From NCBI GenBank assembly GCA_002476625.1, contig DLLC01000014.1, positions 6,850 through 31,510 on the forward strand: 24,661 bases of DNA. Reading direction: 5' to 3'. The position numbers and the translations under genes are program-made. Shown piece after piece: positions 13,922 to 22,327 of this stretch. How positions within the stretch are numbered: position 1 is the first letter of the stretch; every line of letters begins with the position of its first letter. The notes under the pieces are model-generated. The model did not search any database. It was not told where the DNA came from and saw only the letters and a list, made by a program, of their open reading frames with translations. This DNA comes from Porphyromonadaceae bacterium UBA7572. GTDB taxonomy: Bacteria > Bacteroidota > Bacteroidia > Bacteroidales > Muribaculaceae.

Positions 13922-15238
13922 TTAGTTGCCTACGGTGAGGTTGGTGTAGAACCGTCCGTTCTGGTCGGTGTAGTAGTTGAGCGTGACATAGCCCTGGCCT
14001 TCGCCGCCCCACCAGCTCACTGTGCCTTCGTAGGGAGTGGTGCGGGCCTCAACCGGGCTGCCGTAAGTGCCGCATAGTGTGCTGTAGAGACGGTTATACA
14101 TACCGAGGTCGCGTGTGGCAAAAGAGTTGCTGAACATGGCTGTGGCCAGTCCTCCGCCTGAAGCATATGTGAGCATTACGTTAGGCCAACTGAAATTGAG
14201 CATTGGAACATCGCGCAGGTAAATCACATTGTCGTAATAGCCGTCGATGTTATAGCCATAGGTGAACAGGTGGTTGAGCGACACCGAGAATACTGTGCCA
14301 AATTGCAGACCAAGCACTCGGTAGATGCGTGGCGCAGCGTGATACCAAGTCCACCCTACGGGTATGATTGGACGGTGTGCCACCCAAGGTGCTGGACGCC
14401 ATGGACGGTATGGCGGTCGGCAAGGGTGACTCCAGCTCCAGCTGTTGTGCCGATAATAATCGTGGTAGCGCCGATTGAACTGGTTGTCGAAGCCGCGTGG
14501 ATTGCCGTGTTGAGGGCGGTGATAGCCGGGTCGCCTGCCATCATAGTCTCTGCCGTAATCACGGTTGCCGCGATTGTTGAAACCGAAGTTATTACCGGGC
14601 CGGCCACCATCTGGGCGGTCGCCACGGTTACCATTGCCGAAGTTTCCGCCAGGGCGGTCGCCACGGTTACCGTCGGGGCGGCGGTAGCTGCTGGCGTTCT
14701 CTCTGCGCAGTTCAGGCGGAGCCACACTGTTGGAAGGGGTGGCGTAGTCTTGCCTGTGTGAGCCAAAGGTGTTGCGGCCCGGAATGGTGCCTGTATTGCG
14801 CTGCGGGCGCATTTGGGCTGTGCCGGCGTTGGCATTCGGGCGGGCGCTTGGCGCTACCCCTTGCGATTCTGATCCATACCTTACCTCGCCTCTCGTCTGC
14901 TGGGCAGAGCGAGGTGTTACGCCTTGTGGCTCTCTGCCGGCATAGCGAGACTGTGCCGACGACCGTTCAGTGTTTCGATCGTGGCTCATGCGCTCTGGTT
15001 GCCGTCCTTGCTCATTCGGTCGGCTATAAGAAGATCTTCTTTCTGGGGAAGCGGTGGCTCTGCCAGGCGCACGGCCTTCATAACTCGAGCTTCTGCTCGA
15101 TTGGGCCATACCACTTTGACTGTGGCCACCCCCACCGAAACCGCCTCGGCGGCCTTGTGCCAGAGCTTCGCCCGGTAGCGTCATGCAGCCTGCGAGCGTG
15201 AGCGCAAGTATTGAGTTTCTGAGTAAAGATGTAGTCAT
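13922..15238 (-). CDS. Secreted Arg/Gly-rich low-complexity protein with C-terminal globular domain
   Basis: The frame is open to 15286, but the ATG at 15236-15238 begins a good signal peptide (MTTSLLRNSILALTLAGC, then MTLPGEALAQ). The product is 438 residues. Residues 29 to about 270 are low-complexity and very basic: RGGFGGGG, many Ser/Arg/Pro/Gln runs, two NRGDRP units at 20-residue spacing with Asn/Gly/Arg filler, then Tyr/His/Arg/Trp/Pro-rich sequence. A folded domain of about 150 residues follows (285-438), starting WVAHRPIIPVGWTWY and ending with alternating aromatic strands (SWWGGEGQGYVTLNYY). The basic linker could bind polyanions such as LPS, nucleic acid or capsule; this is inference. 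I cannot name a family. Two 14-bp direct repeats lie upstream. It is convergent with rnz. Confidence 0.83.
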   Translation of the reverse strand: MTTSLLRNSILALTLAGCMTLPGEALAQGRRGGFGGGGHSQSGMAQSSRSSSYEGRAPGRATASPERRSSYSRPNEQGRQPERMSHDRNTERSSAQSRYAGREPQGVTPRSAQQTRGEVRYGSESQGVAPSARPNANAGTAQMRPQRNTGTIPGRNTFGSHRQDYATPSNSVAPPELRRENASSYRRPDGNRGDRPGGNFGNGNRGDRPDGGRPGNNFGFNNRGNRDYGRDYDGRRPGYHRPQHGNPRGFDNQFNRRYHDYYRHNSWSWSHPCRPPYRPWRPAPWVAHRPIIPVGWTWYHAAPRIYRVLGLQFGTVFSVSLNHLFTYGYNIDGYYDNVIYLRDVPMLNFSWPNVMLTYASGGGLATAMFSNSFATRDLGMYNRLYSTLCGTYGSPVEARTTPYEGTVSWWGGEGQGYVTLNYYTDQNGRFYTNLTVGN

Positions 15239-15292
15239 AATGCCTTGTTTTATTGATTTCTTTGCTTTTTTAGACGTACGACCCACCCCTTT

Positions 15293-15326
15293 GGTTTAAT
15301 TGGTGATTTTTCGGCTTAACTGGTGA
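15293..15326. promoter_or_regulatory. Pair of 14-bp direct repeats, 20 bp apart, LytTR-like
   Basis: GGTTTAATTGGTGA (15293-15306) and GGCTTAACTGGTGA (15313-15326) match at 12 of 14 positions with exactly 20 bp between starts. They lie 55-88 bp upstream of the Arg/Gly-rich protein ATG. On the reverse strand the cores read CCAGTTAAG and CCAATTAAA; the first differs by one base from the known LytTR half-site pattern, and the spacing suits two sites on one face of DNA. No TAnnTTTG box is seen between them and the gene. Confidence 0.45.
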
Positions 15327-15358
15327 AAAACGGAACAGTATGTTTTCGCCTCCTCACT

Positions 15359-17965
15359 TCATTGTTTTAGAATTAAATTGACGAGTGCAGTAACGTCGCT
15401 CACATTGATAATGCCGTCGGCATTGATGTCGCAGCTTTCGGCATTGTATGAAGCCGTGCCGAGAATGTGGTTGATGAGTGCGGTTACATCGCTCACATCC
15501 ACTTTGCCATCACCATTCACATCCCCTATGGCTGCCACTTTTTTGTAAACGAAAGCTATCGTAGGGCAGTAGTCGGTGGCCCGCAGCGTGCCGCCGGTGT
15601 CGATGTATGAGCTTTTGGCGCGTACATAATAAGTCGCGCCATCCATGAGTGTGGCGCCATTCACCTTCAGTTCGCCGAGTGGGAGCGTGGTGCTGCACTG
15701 GTAGTTTTTCAGCGTTTCCACAAATCGTGTCCTTCCCCATGACGAGGCCGACGAGCTGATTTCCACAATCATATTTTCGGCAGCCACCTGAGGCTGAAGC
15801 TCAATGTGCTGATTGCTGTTGAGCGTTTCGCCATCTAATGCTGGCTGAGCAAACTTTGGAGCCTCCGCCACACGGTAGATGGTGGTAAACTCCACGGGTT
15901 TGCTGGTCTCTCCGGCAAGGGTTACACGCACATAATAGTGGGCGCCGGAGTGGAGTATATACAGCGGCACTGGCATTTGATTGGCAACAGTTGATTCGCT
16001 GAACACTACATTCTTGCTTGTGAAGGCTGAGTCGGTGGCTATTTCCACCAACACCTCGTCGCTCCCGGTGTTGGTCCAGAGAATGGTCGGGTCGTTGGGC
16101 ACATCTTGCATTAGGTTAGTGGGATAGGTCACTTCCAGCCGGTGAGGAGTGAAGGCGCGCGGTGCGCTGATGCCGTCGTTGTGGTTGAGTGCGCAGGCGT
16201 GCACTCGCCAATAGTGGCGCACATCGCTTGTTACGCCCTCAAACGCCTCCGATGAGGCGGTGGTGTCGGTGGTGGCAAAAGTGTGTGTCACTTTGCTGAA
16301 GTCGGCGTCGTCAGCGATTTCGATGGTGTATTTCTCTGCGCCTTCCACACTGTTCCAAGTGAAGCAGAACGGTTCTGACACGACCGCCCCGTCGTTGGGA
16401 GAGATGAGCGATGGCGCGGCAAGCGTGGCATCTTTCGCACCCAGGAATTTGGCGGTGTATTCATTGCCGTAGCGGTCAAGCACGCAGATGGCATACTGAT
16501 AGCCGGTGCGGTATTTTTCGGGAATTGTGAAGTGCGTGTCGTAGGTCATGCCTAACAGATAGTCGGCATCATACTGGAATTGACTTTGTGCCACGGAATT
16601 AGGCACGGCATACACCGTGTAGCGCACATTTTCCATTCCTGTCCATGAGAGGTCGTATGCCACCTTGTTCACGTTGGTAACGGTGCCAGGGTTGGTGGCA
16701 GCCTTCCACGTCATGGCAGGCGGTAGGGCGGGTCGGGCGTAAACGGTGCGCTTCAAATAGTGGGCAAACGATTCTTTTGCACCGAGTGCATACAGATATT
16801 TGCAAGAGTAATAGATGCTGCCAGGTGCATTGTCGAGGTTGGTGTTTCGTGTCATTTCCACCTCGTTCACATACTCGTCATAAGTGGTGCCGTTTGGCCC
16901 GCTTGCTTTCAATACAGGCGCTTTGCTGCCTTGACTTGATCCAGAGAGCGAGGAGATGTCGTGAGAGATGTACACGTGGCGGCCGAATTTGTGCGCCACC
17001 TTTCCCCACCATGGTGTGATTTTGGCAAAGTCGGCTGCGCTGTAGCCGATGGTCCAGTACACCTGTGGCGAGATGTAGTCCACACTCTTGGCGTTGTACC
17101 ATGCAATGGGGTCGGAGAAGATGCCGTTATACTGCCAGTCGCTTCCGGGGCATGGATCGATGCCGTATTTCTTCGCCACCGAGCTGCTTGAGCATGCCAC
17201 ACCGGCAGGCGAGATGCCGAAGCGCACCCAAGGCTTCACGTTTTGAACCATATCGTAAACGGCCTTTACCATACGGTTTACATTGTCGCGACGCCAGTCG
17301 CCTATGCTCATGCTTGTGCCTGAGTTCTTCCATTCGGAGTAGTCGCCAGCGCTACTGTTCGACGGAATGCCGTTGGGGTAGAAATAGTCGTCGTAGAGAA
17401 TGCCGTCCACGTCGTAGTTTGTGATCACTTCGCGGCACACATTCACTATGCGGTCGATGGTCCACTGCTGCGCAGGGTCGAGGATGGTGGTGTTGCCGTG
17501 GCTGAGTAGGTGGCCATCTGCTTTCAGCTCTTCATCGGCAGGCGTGCTCCAGTTGGAACCAGTGGAGAAGCGGTAGGGATTGATCCATGCGTGGCACTCC
17601 ATACCGCGCTTGTGGCAGCCCTCTACCGCGTATTGCAGCGGATCGTAGCCAGGGTCCTGGCCACGGGTGCCAGTGAGGTAGCTCGACCACGGCTCGTAGC
17701 TCGACTTGTACATGGCGTCGCACATGGAGCGCACTTGAAAATTCACTGCGTTGAAATTATTGTTAGCAAGGGAGTCGAGCATCCGGTCGAGCTCCGCCTT
17801 CTGTGTCTCGGCCGATGCGCCGGTGCTTGGCCAGTCGAGCGCCCAAACGGTGGCCACCCAAGCCGACCGGAACTCCGCTTTCACCACATTGTAAGCCGAT
17901 GCGCTGAATGCGGAGAAAGCCAAAAAGGTAACGATAGCGATAAATTTAAGTCTAAATTTCGTCAT
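15359..17965 (-). CDS. Secreted GHL10 (DUF187) glycosyl-hydrolase-like protein with C-terminal dockerin
   Basis: The start is the ATG at 17963-17965, which begins a signal peptide (MTKFRLKFIAIVTFLAFSAF, then SASA); the frame runs on to 18022 without support. The 868-residue product has a GHL10 barrel (about 28-400; FRSAWVATVWALDWP, MECHAWINPYRFS and YDDYFYP at 191-197), then about four Fn3-like beta domains (415-510, 515-600, 605-700, 703-808). It ends in a type I dockerin-like module of two calcium loops: GDVNGDGKVDVSDVTALINH from Gly814 and CDINADGIINVSDVTALVNL from Cys845. GHL10 is the family of E. coli DigH (YddW), which cleaves denuded peptidoglycan glycans. Here the substrate is unknown. 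It has its own candidate promoter and is separated by a terminator from its upstream paralog. Confidence 0.92.
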   Translation of the reverse strand: MTKFRLKFIAIVTFLAFSAFSASAYNVVKAEFRSAWVATVWALDWPSTGASAETQKAELDRMLDSLANNNFNAVNFQVRSMCDAMYKSSYEPWSSYLTGTRGQDPGYDPLQYAVEGCHKRGMECHAWINPYRFSTGSNWSTPADEELKADGHLLSHGNTTILDPAQQWTIDRIVNVCREVITNYDVDGILYDDYFYPNGIPSNSSAGDYSEWKNSGTSMSIGDWRRDNVNRMVKAVYDMVQNVKPWVRFGISPAGVACSSSSVAKKYGIDPCPGSDWQYNGIFSDPIAWYNAKSVDYISPQVYWTIGYSAADFAKITPWWGKVAHKFGRHVYISHDISSLSGSSQGSKAPVLKASGPNGTTYDEYVNEVEMTRNTNLDNAPGSIYYSCKYLYALGAKESFAHYLKRTVYARPALPPAMTWKAATNPGTVTNVNKVAYDLSWTGMENVRYTVYAVPNSVAQSQFQYDADYLLGMTYDTHFTIPEKYRTGYQYAICVLDRYGNEYTAKFLGAKDATLAAPSLISPNDGAVVSEPFCFTWNSVEGAEKYTIEIADDADFSKVTHTFATTDTTASSEAFEGVTSDVRHYWRVHACALNHNDGISAPRAFTPHRLEVTYPTNLMQDVPNDPTILWTNTGSDEVLVEIATDSAFTSKNVVFSESTVANQMPVPLYILHSGAHYYVRVTLAGETSKPVEFTTIYRVAEAPKFAQPALDGETLNSNQHIELQPQVAAENMIVEISSSASSWGRTRFVETLKNYQCSTTLPLGELKVNGATLMDGATYYVRAKSSYIDTGGTLRATDYCPTIAFVYKKVAAIGDVNGDGKVDVSDVTALINHILGTASYNAESCDINADGIINVSDVTALVNLILKQ

Positions 17966-17989
17966 AATTGATTTGAAGATAATTTTTTG

Positions 17990-18022
17990 AAAAGATAGTG
18001 CAAACCAAATGCAGAAAGTCAA
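17990..18022 (-). promoter_or_regulatory. Candidate promoter of the downstream GHL10-dockerin gene
   Basis: On the reverse strand TTGA (18019-18022), a 21-bp spacer and TATCTTTT (17990-17997) give a plausible -33/-7 pair with one mismatch in each. A large inverted repeat (18011-18041) covers the -33 element. Confidence 0.4.
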
Positions 18023-18041
18023 GTTCGCTTGAACTTTCTGC
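18011..18041. promoter_or_regulatory. Inverted repeat overlapping the -33 region (candidate operator)
   Basis: GCAGAAAGTCAAG (18011-18023) and CTTGAACTTTCTGC (18028-18041) are inverted copies with a single-base bulge around TTCG. Because the arms sit on the -33 element and not downstream of the start, a protein-binding operator is as likely as an RNA hairpin. Confidence 0.5.
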
Positions 18042-18130
18042 TAAGGCGCCGCCTATTTTCTGTAAAGATAGCCGATTTCGGCCTATTATGGGAGATTAGG
18101 TGGGTGTTTTTATGGAAATTTAGCAGAAAA

Positions 18131-18163
18131 AGCCCTCGCCATGAATGAAATTAGGCGAGGGCT
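18131..18163 (-). terminator. Intrinsic terminator of the five-gene operon
   Basis: AGCCCTCGCC and GGCGAGGGCT form a perfect 10-bp GC-rich stem with a 13-nt loop. Read leftward it is followed by a run of T (TTTTCTGC, five T including the stem end). It lies 27 bp after the stop codon of the GHL10-dockerin gene at 18191. Confidence 0.88.
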
Positions 18164-18190
18164 GGGTATGTGCTTCTGCAGAAATAGTGC

Positions 18191-20776
18191 TTATTTCAGG
18201 ATGAGGTTGATGAGGGCTGTGATGTCGCTCACGTTGATGATGCCATCGGCATTGATGTCGCAGCGGCTTACGGGATACGACTCGGTGCCGAGAATATGGT
18301 TGATGAGTGCAGTCACATCGCTCACGTTCACCACGCCGTCGGCGTTGATGTCGCCAGCGGTGGGCTTTTCAGCTCTGTAAACGAATTTCACCACAGTGCC
18401 CCAGTCGGTGGTGTGGGTGGCGCCGTCAAGGCCATCGTATGTGGATTTTACACGGGCGTAGTAGGTGGCGCCGTCCGCGAGTTTCTTGCTGTTCACCTTG
18501 ATGTTGTCGGCAGTGGCAGTGGTGTGTGTGGCGCCATCTTTCAGCGTCTCCACAAAGCGTGTGCGTCCCCAAGTGGTGGCAGAGTTGCTGATTTCTATCT
18601 GGTAGGCGGTGGCCCATTCTTGTGGTTTCACCTCCACGAATTCGCCTTTGTAGATTTCTCCTCCGTCGACAGGGCGCAGGAAGTGTGCGGCCACATGTGC
18701 CACGGTGAATTTAACAGGCAGTGACACCATTTCGTGGCCATCGATGGTGATGCGCACACGCATATAGCAGGTGCTGCCAGCTTCCAGCACATCGTCGGTG
18801 ACGGTGAGCTCGCCTGTGGTGGATTTGCCGGTGAACACTATTTGCTTGAAATCGTCGTCATTGGCAATCTCCACGGTAGCCTCATTTGCCGAGTGTAGAT
18901 TATACCATTTGGCGGTGAAGTTAGGGTCCACTTCCTCCTCACCGTTGGCAGGGTAGGTGACGGTGAGCATCATGGGCACGATGGAGCGAATTTCGCTCAC
19001 GCCACTGTAGTGGTGTGGCTCTTGTGCCAGCACGCGCCAGTATTGAGTGGTTTCGTGGAGCAATTTTGTGAATTGCAGGGCAGAAAGCGTGGTGTCGGTG
19101 GTGGTGATGCGCTCCACCACATTGCCAAAGTCGGCATCGTTGCTGACTTCCACCACATAGTTGGCAGCGTCGTCCACCTTGTGCCATTTGAAATTGAAAG
19201 GCATATCTACGGCTGCCTCATTGGCGGGCGCAATCATTTCGGGGGCACTGAGTTGCTCCAGATTGCTCCCTAAAATCACGGGGTCGTACTCGTTGCCTAC
19301 GCGATCCACCACACACACGGCATACTGCCAGTTGCTGCCCTGGTATTCAACAGGGATTTTGTAGTTGGTGGCGTAGGTCATGTCTAAGAGATACCCCACT
19401 TGCTTGGTGAACGATGACGGGTGCAAGGTGGCAGGGAAGGCATACACGGAGTAGCGCACGTTGTCGTAGCCGTTCCAAGTGAGCTCGCCACTGCCATTGA
19501 GTGCAAGTGAGCTGATCGGGCCGGGGTTGTTGCCTTGCTTCCAAGGCAGGGCTGGCACTAAAGCTGGACGTGAATACACGGTGCCACGCAGGTAGCTTGC
19601 CAATGAGTTCTTATTGCGCATGTAGAGGTATTTGCAAGAATAGTAGATGGAGCCAAAGGCTCCGTCGAGCGATGAGTTGCGGTTGATTTCAGCCTGGTTG
19701 GCATATTCCACATACTGGTTGGCATCGCTTGTGCTCTTGATGCTGGAGATGGAGGTGGAGATGTAGACGTGGCGGCCAAATTTCTTCACCACCTGTCCCC
19801 ACCAAGGGGTGATGGTGGCATAGTTGGCAGAGGCACCGATTTTCCAGTACACCTGTGGAGAGATGTAGTCGAGGCTTTGACTTGATATCCAAGCCAGAGG
19901 GTCGGAGAAGATGCCGCTGTACTGCCAGTCGCTTGTGCCCGATGGACAAGGCTCCACGCCGTATTTCGCCGCCAGGGAGCTGCTGGTGCATGCCACGCCG
20001 GCAGGCGAGATGCCGAAGCGCACCCATGGTTTCACGGTTTGAATCATGTCATACACCGCCTTCACCATGCGGTTCACATTGTCGCGCCGCCAGTCGCCAA
20101 TGCTCAGGCTTGTGCCCGACTGCTGCCATTCAGTGTAGTCGTCGGCGGTGTTGTTCGACGGAATTCCGTCGGGGTAGAAATAGTCGTCGTAAAGAATGCC
20201 GTCCACATCATAGTTGCTGATGATTTCGCGGCACACGTTCACAATGCGGTCGATGGTCCACTGCTGCGCAGGGTCGAGGATAGTGGTGCTTCCGTAGGTG
20301 AGCAAATGGCCACTTGCTTTCAGTTCCTCGTCGGCGGCTGTGGTCCAGTTAGATCCTGTGGAGAAACGGTAGGGGTTGACCCAAGCGTGGCACTCCATAC
20401 CGCGCTTGTGGCATTCTTCCACCACGAATTGCAGCGGGTCGTAGCTTGGTGTGCGGCCACGGGTGCCTGTCAGATAGCTTGACCAAGGCTCATAGCTCGA
20501 CTTGTACATGGCGTCGCACATGGAGCGCACCTGAAAGTTCACAGCGTTGAAATTATTGCGCTTCAGCGAGTCGAGCATACGAATCATGGAAGCCTTCTGC
20601 ACCTCTGCGTTCATGCTGTTGGCTTCGTTGTCGTTGGCATCACGGGGCCAGTCGAGCGCCCAAACGGTGGCCACCCAAGCTGAGCGGAACTCACGCTTAG
20701 GCACTCCATAGGCGGCGGCTTGCGCCATGAATGTACACAAGAGGAATGCTGTAATAAATAAGTTTTTTACTTTCAT
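18191..20776 (-). CDS. Secreted GHL10 (DUF187) glycosyl-hydrolase-like protein with C-terminal dockerin
   Basis: An 861-residue paralog of the proteins encoded at 15359-17965 and 20816-22327. It has a signal peptide (MKVKNLFITAFLLCTFMAQA), a GHL10 barrel (about 27-400; REFRSAWVATVWALDWP, ECHAWVNPYRFS, YDDYFYP at 196-202), then Fn3-like domains to about residue 800. A two-repeat dockerin-like module ends the chain (GDINADGVVNVSDVTALINH, then CDINADGIINVSDITALINL). It has a 10-residue insertion (DANDNEANSM) just after the first conserved block compared with its paralogs. It follows the shorter paralog by 39 bp on the same strand with no promoter or terminator between, so it is the last gene of that operon. 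Function is inferred only at family level: an envelope or extracellular glycan hydrolase. Confidence 0.92.
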   Translation of the reverse strand: MKVKNLFITAFLLCTFMAQAAAYGVPKREFRSAWVATVWALDWPRDANDNEANSMNAEVQKASMIRMLDSLKRNNFNAVNFQVRSMCDAMYKSSYEPWSSYLTGTRGRTPSYDPLQFVVEECHKRGMECHAWVNPYRFSTGSNWTTAADEELKASGHLLTYGSTTILDPAQQWTIDRIVNVCREIISNYDVDGILYDDYFYPDGIPSNNTADDYTEWQQSGTSLSIGDWRRDNVNRMVKAVYDMIQTVKPWVRFGISPAGVACTSSSLAAKYGVEPCPSGTSDWQYSGIFSDPLAWISSQSLDYISPQVYWKIGASANYATITPWWGQVVKKFGRHVYISTSISSIKSTSDANQYVEYANQAEINRNSSLDGAFGSIYYSCKYLYMRNKNSLASYLRGTVYSRPALVPALPWKQGNNPGPISSLALNGSGELTWNGYDNVRYSVYAFPATLHPSSFTKQVGYLLDMTYATNYKIPVEYQGSNWQYAVCVVDRVGNEYDPVILGSNLEQLSAPEMIAPANEAAVDMPFNFKWHKVDDAANYVVEVSNDADFGNVVERITTTDTTLSALQFTKLLHETTQYWRVLAQEPHHYSGVSEIRSIVPMMLTVTYPANGEEEVDPNFTAKWYNLHSANEATVEIANDDDFKQIVFTGKSTTGELTVTDDVLEAGSTCYMRVRITIDGHEMVSLPVKFTVAHVAAHFLRPVDGGEIYKGEFVEVKPQEWATAYQIEISNSATTWGRTRFVETLKDGATHTTATADNIKVNSKKLADGATYYARVKSTYDGLDGATHTTDWGTVVKFVYRAEKPTAGDINADGVVNVSDVTALINHILGTESYPVSRCDINADGIINVSDITALINLILK

Positions 20777-20815
20777 TTTGTGATTTAAAAAGTTGATGGT
20801 TATAAAAGTTGATGA

Positions 20816-22327
20816 TTATTCGATGAATGAGGGGGCGTACTCATTGCCGTAGCGGTCGAGTGCGCACACAGCGAAGGCATAGCCGGATCGAAGGCTCGCA
20901 GGAATGGTGTAAACCACCTCTTCAGCGCCACGCTCTGGGTTGTAAACCATGCCAAGGAGGTGCTTCACCTCACCCTTGAACTGGGCACGGCTCATCGTCT
21001 TCGGAAAAGCGTAAACTGTGTAGCGGCAACGTGGAATCAGCTGCCATGCCAGTGTGCCGCCCTCGTGCTTGAGGAAATTGACCACCGGGGCTTTGCGTGC
21101 CACCGGACTGCGCCAAGGCACTGTGGGCGGAAGCGACGGATACTGAAACACGGTGCGCCTGAGGTAGTGGCAGAGTTGCTCGCTGAGGCCCGGCTTGTTG
21201 TAGAGATTGCGCACCGACCAGAAGATGGTGCCGCTTTGGCCGTTTGCGCAGTGGCTGCGCAGAAGCCGCATTTCGGTTGCCCATTCTGGAAACTCGGAGG
21301 TGGTGAGCAGCTTGTCGATTGACATCGACACGAAAGCCTGCCTGCCGAAGCCTCTTGCCACCTTGCACCACCATGGTGCCACAAGACTAAAGTCGGCACG
21401 GCGGTTGCCTATTTTCCAGTACACTTGCGGAGCGATGAAGTCGAGCAATTTCCCTTTCAACCATGCCACCGGCTCGGAGAAGATGCCGCTATATTGCCAG
21501 TCGCTGCCCGATGGGCAAGGCTCTACGCCATATTTGGCGGCAAGCGACTTGCTGGTGCACGCCACACCTGCCGGCGAGATGCCGAAGCGCACCCATGGCT
21601 TCACAGACTGAATCATGCCGTAAACGGTCTTCACCATGCGGTTCACGTTGTCGCGCCTCCAGTCGCCAATGCTCATGCTTGTGCCAGACTGCTGCCATTC
21701 CTTATAGTCGGGGGCGATGGCGGTGGAAGATATGCCTTCGGGATAGAAGTAGTCGTCGTAGAGGATGCCGTCCACATCGTAGTTTGTGATCACTTCACGG
21801 CACACGTTCACAATGCGGTCGATGGTCCACTGCTGTGCAGGGTCGAGGATATAGAATTTACCCCACTTGAGCAAATGCTTTTTAGCCTCCTGGTCGCGCT
21901 CGTGCCTCCAAAGTGATCCGGTGGAGAAGCGGTAGGGGTTAATCCAGGCGTGGATTTCCATGCCGCGCCGGTGGCATTCGCTCACAGCGAAGGCAAGAGG
22001 GTCGAAGCCGGGATATTTGCCACGTGTGCCGGTGAGGTAGCTCGACCACGGCTCGTAGCTTGATTTGTAGAAAGCGTCGCTCATGGAGCGCACTTGCAGG
22101 TTGATGGCGTTGAAGTTGTTGTTTTTCAGCGAGTCGAGCATTCTCACCAGCTCGGCTTTCTGCCGCTCGGCTGGTGCGCCTTGTTTAGGCCAGTCGATGC
22201 CCCACACGGTGGATACCCATGCCGACCTCAGTTCCCGCTTGGGTGGAGTGGTGGCTTGCGGAAGCCTCTGGGCTAAAGCCGGGAGGACGAGGGCAATCAG
22301 AAGGGCGTAAGCTATAATTCTTTTCAT
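20816..22327 (-). CDS. Secreted GHL10 (DUF187) glycosyl-hydrolase-like protein, short form without dockerin
   Basis: A 503-residue protein. I start it at the ATG at 22325-22327, where the signal peptide MKRIIAYALLIALVLPALAQ begins and where the codon overlaps the tatD stop (ATGA). The frame also stays open 14 codons upstream inside tatD, but nothing supports that start. The GHL10 barrel spans about 30-400 (RELRSAWVSTVWGIDWP, EIHAWINPYRFS, YDDYFYP at 190-196, FGISPAGVAC), followed by one Fn3-like domain (about 412-503) ending YGNEYAPSFIE. It stops where its two paralogs continue with more Fn3-like domains and a dockerin, so it represents the minimal architecture. The 4-nt overlap suggests translational coupling to tatD. 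Confidence 0.92.
   Translation of the reverse strand: MKRIIAYALLIALVLPALAQRLPQATTPPKRELRSAWVSTVWGIDWPKQGAPAERQKAELVRMLDSLKNNNFNAINLQVRSMSDAFYKSSYEPWSSYLTGTRGKYPGFDPLAFAVSECHRRGMEIHAWINPYRFSTGSLWRHERDQEAKKHLLKWGKFYILDPAQQWTIDRIVNVCREVITNYDVDGILYDDYFYPEGISSTAIAPDYKEWQQSGTSMSIGDWRRDNVNRMVKTVYGMIQSVKPWVRFGISPAGVACTSKSLAAKYGVEPCPSGSDWQYSGIFSEPVAWLKGKLLDFIAPQVYWKIGNRRADFSLVAPWWCKVARGFGRQAFVSMSIDKLLTTSEFPEWATEMRLLRSHCANGQSGTIFWSVRNLYNKPGLSEQLCHYLRRTVFQYPSLPPTVPWRSPVARKAPVVNFLKHEGGTLAWQLIPRCRYTVYAFPKTMSRAQFKGEVKHLLGMVYNPERGAEEVVYTIPASLRSGYAFAVCALDRYGNEYAPSFIE

Noticed and set aside
14270..14835. Long frames on both strands over the Arg/Gly-rich coding region
   Set aside because: They come from GC-rich repetitive sequence in the real gene and have no start context or protein-like composition.
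18063..18070. Reverse-strand TATCTTTA as a -7 box for the GHL10-dockerin gene
   Set aside because: The last base deviates, no TTTG lies at 19-22 bp, and it would give a leader of about 95 nt; the candidate at 17990-18022 fits better.
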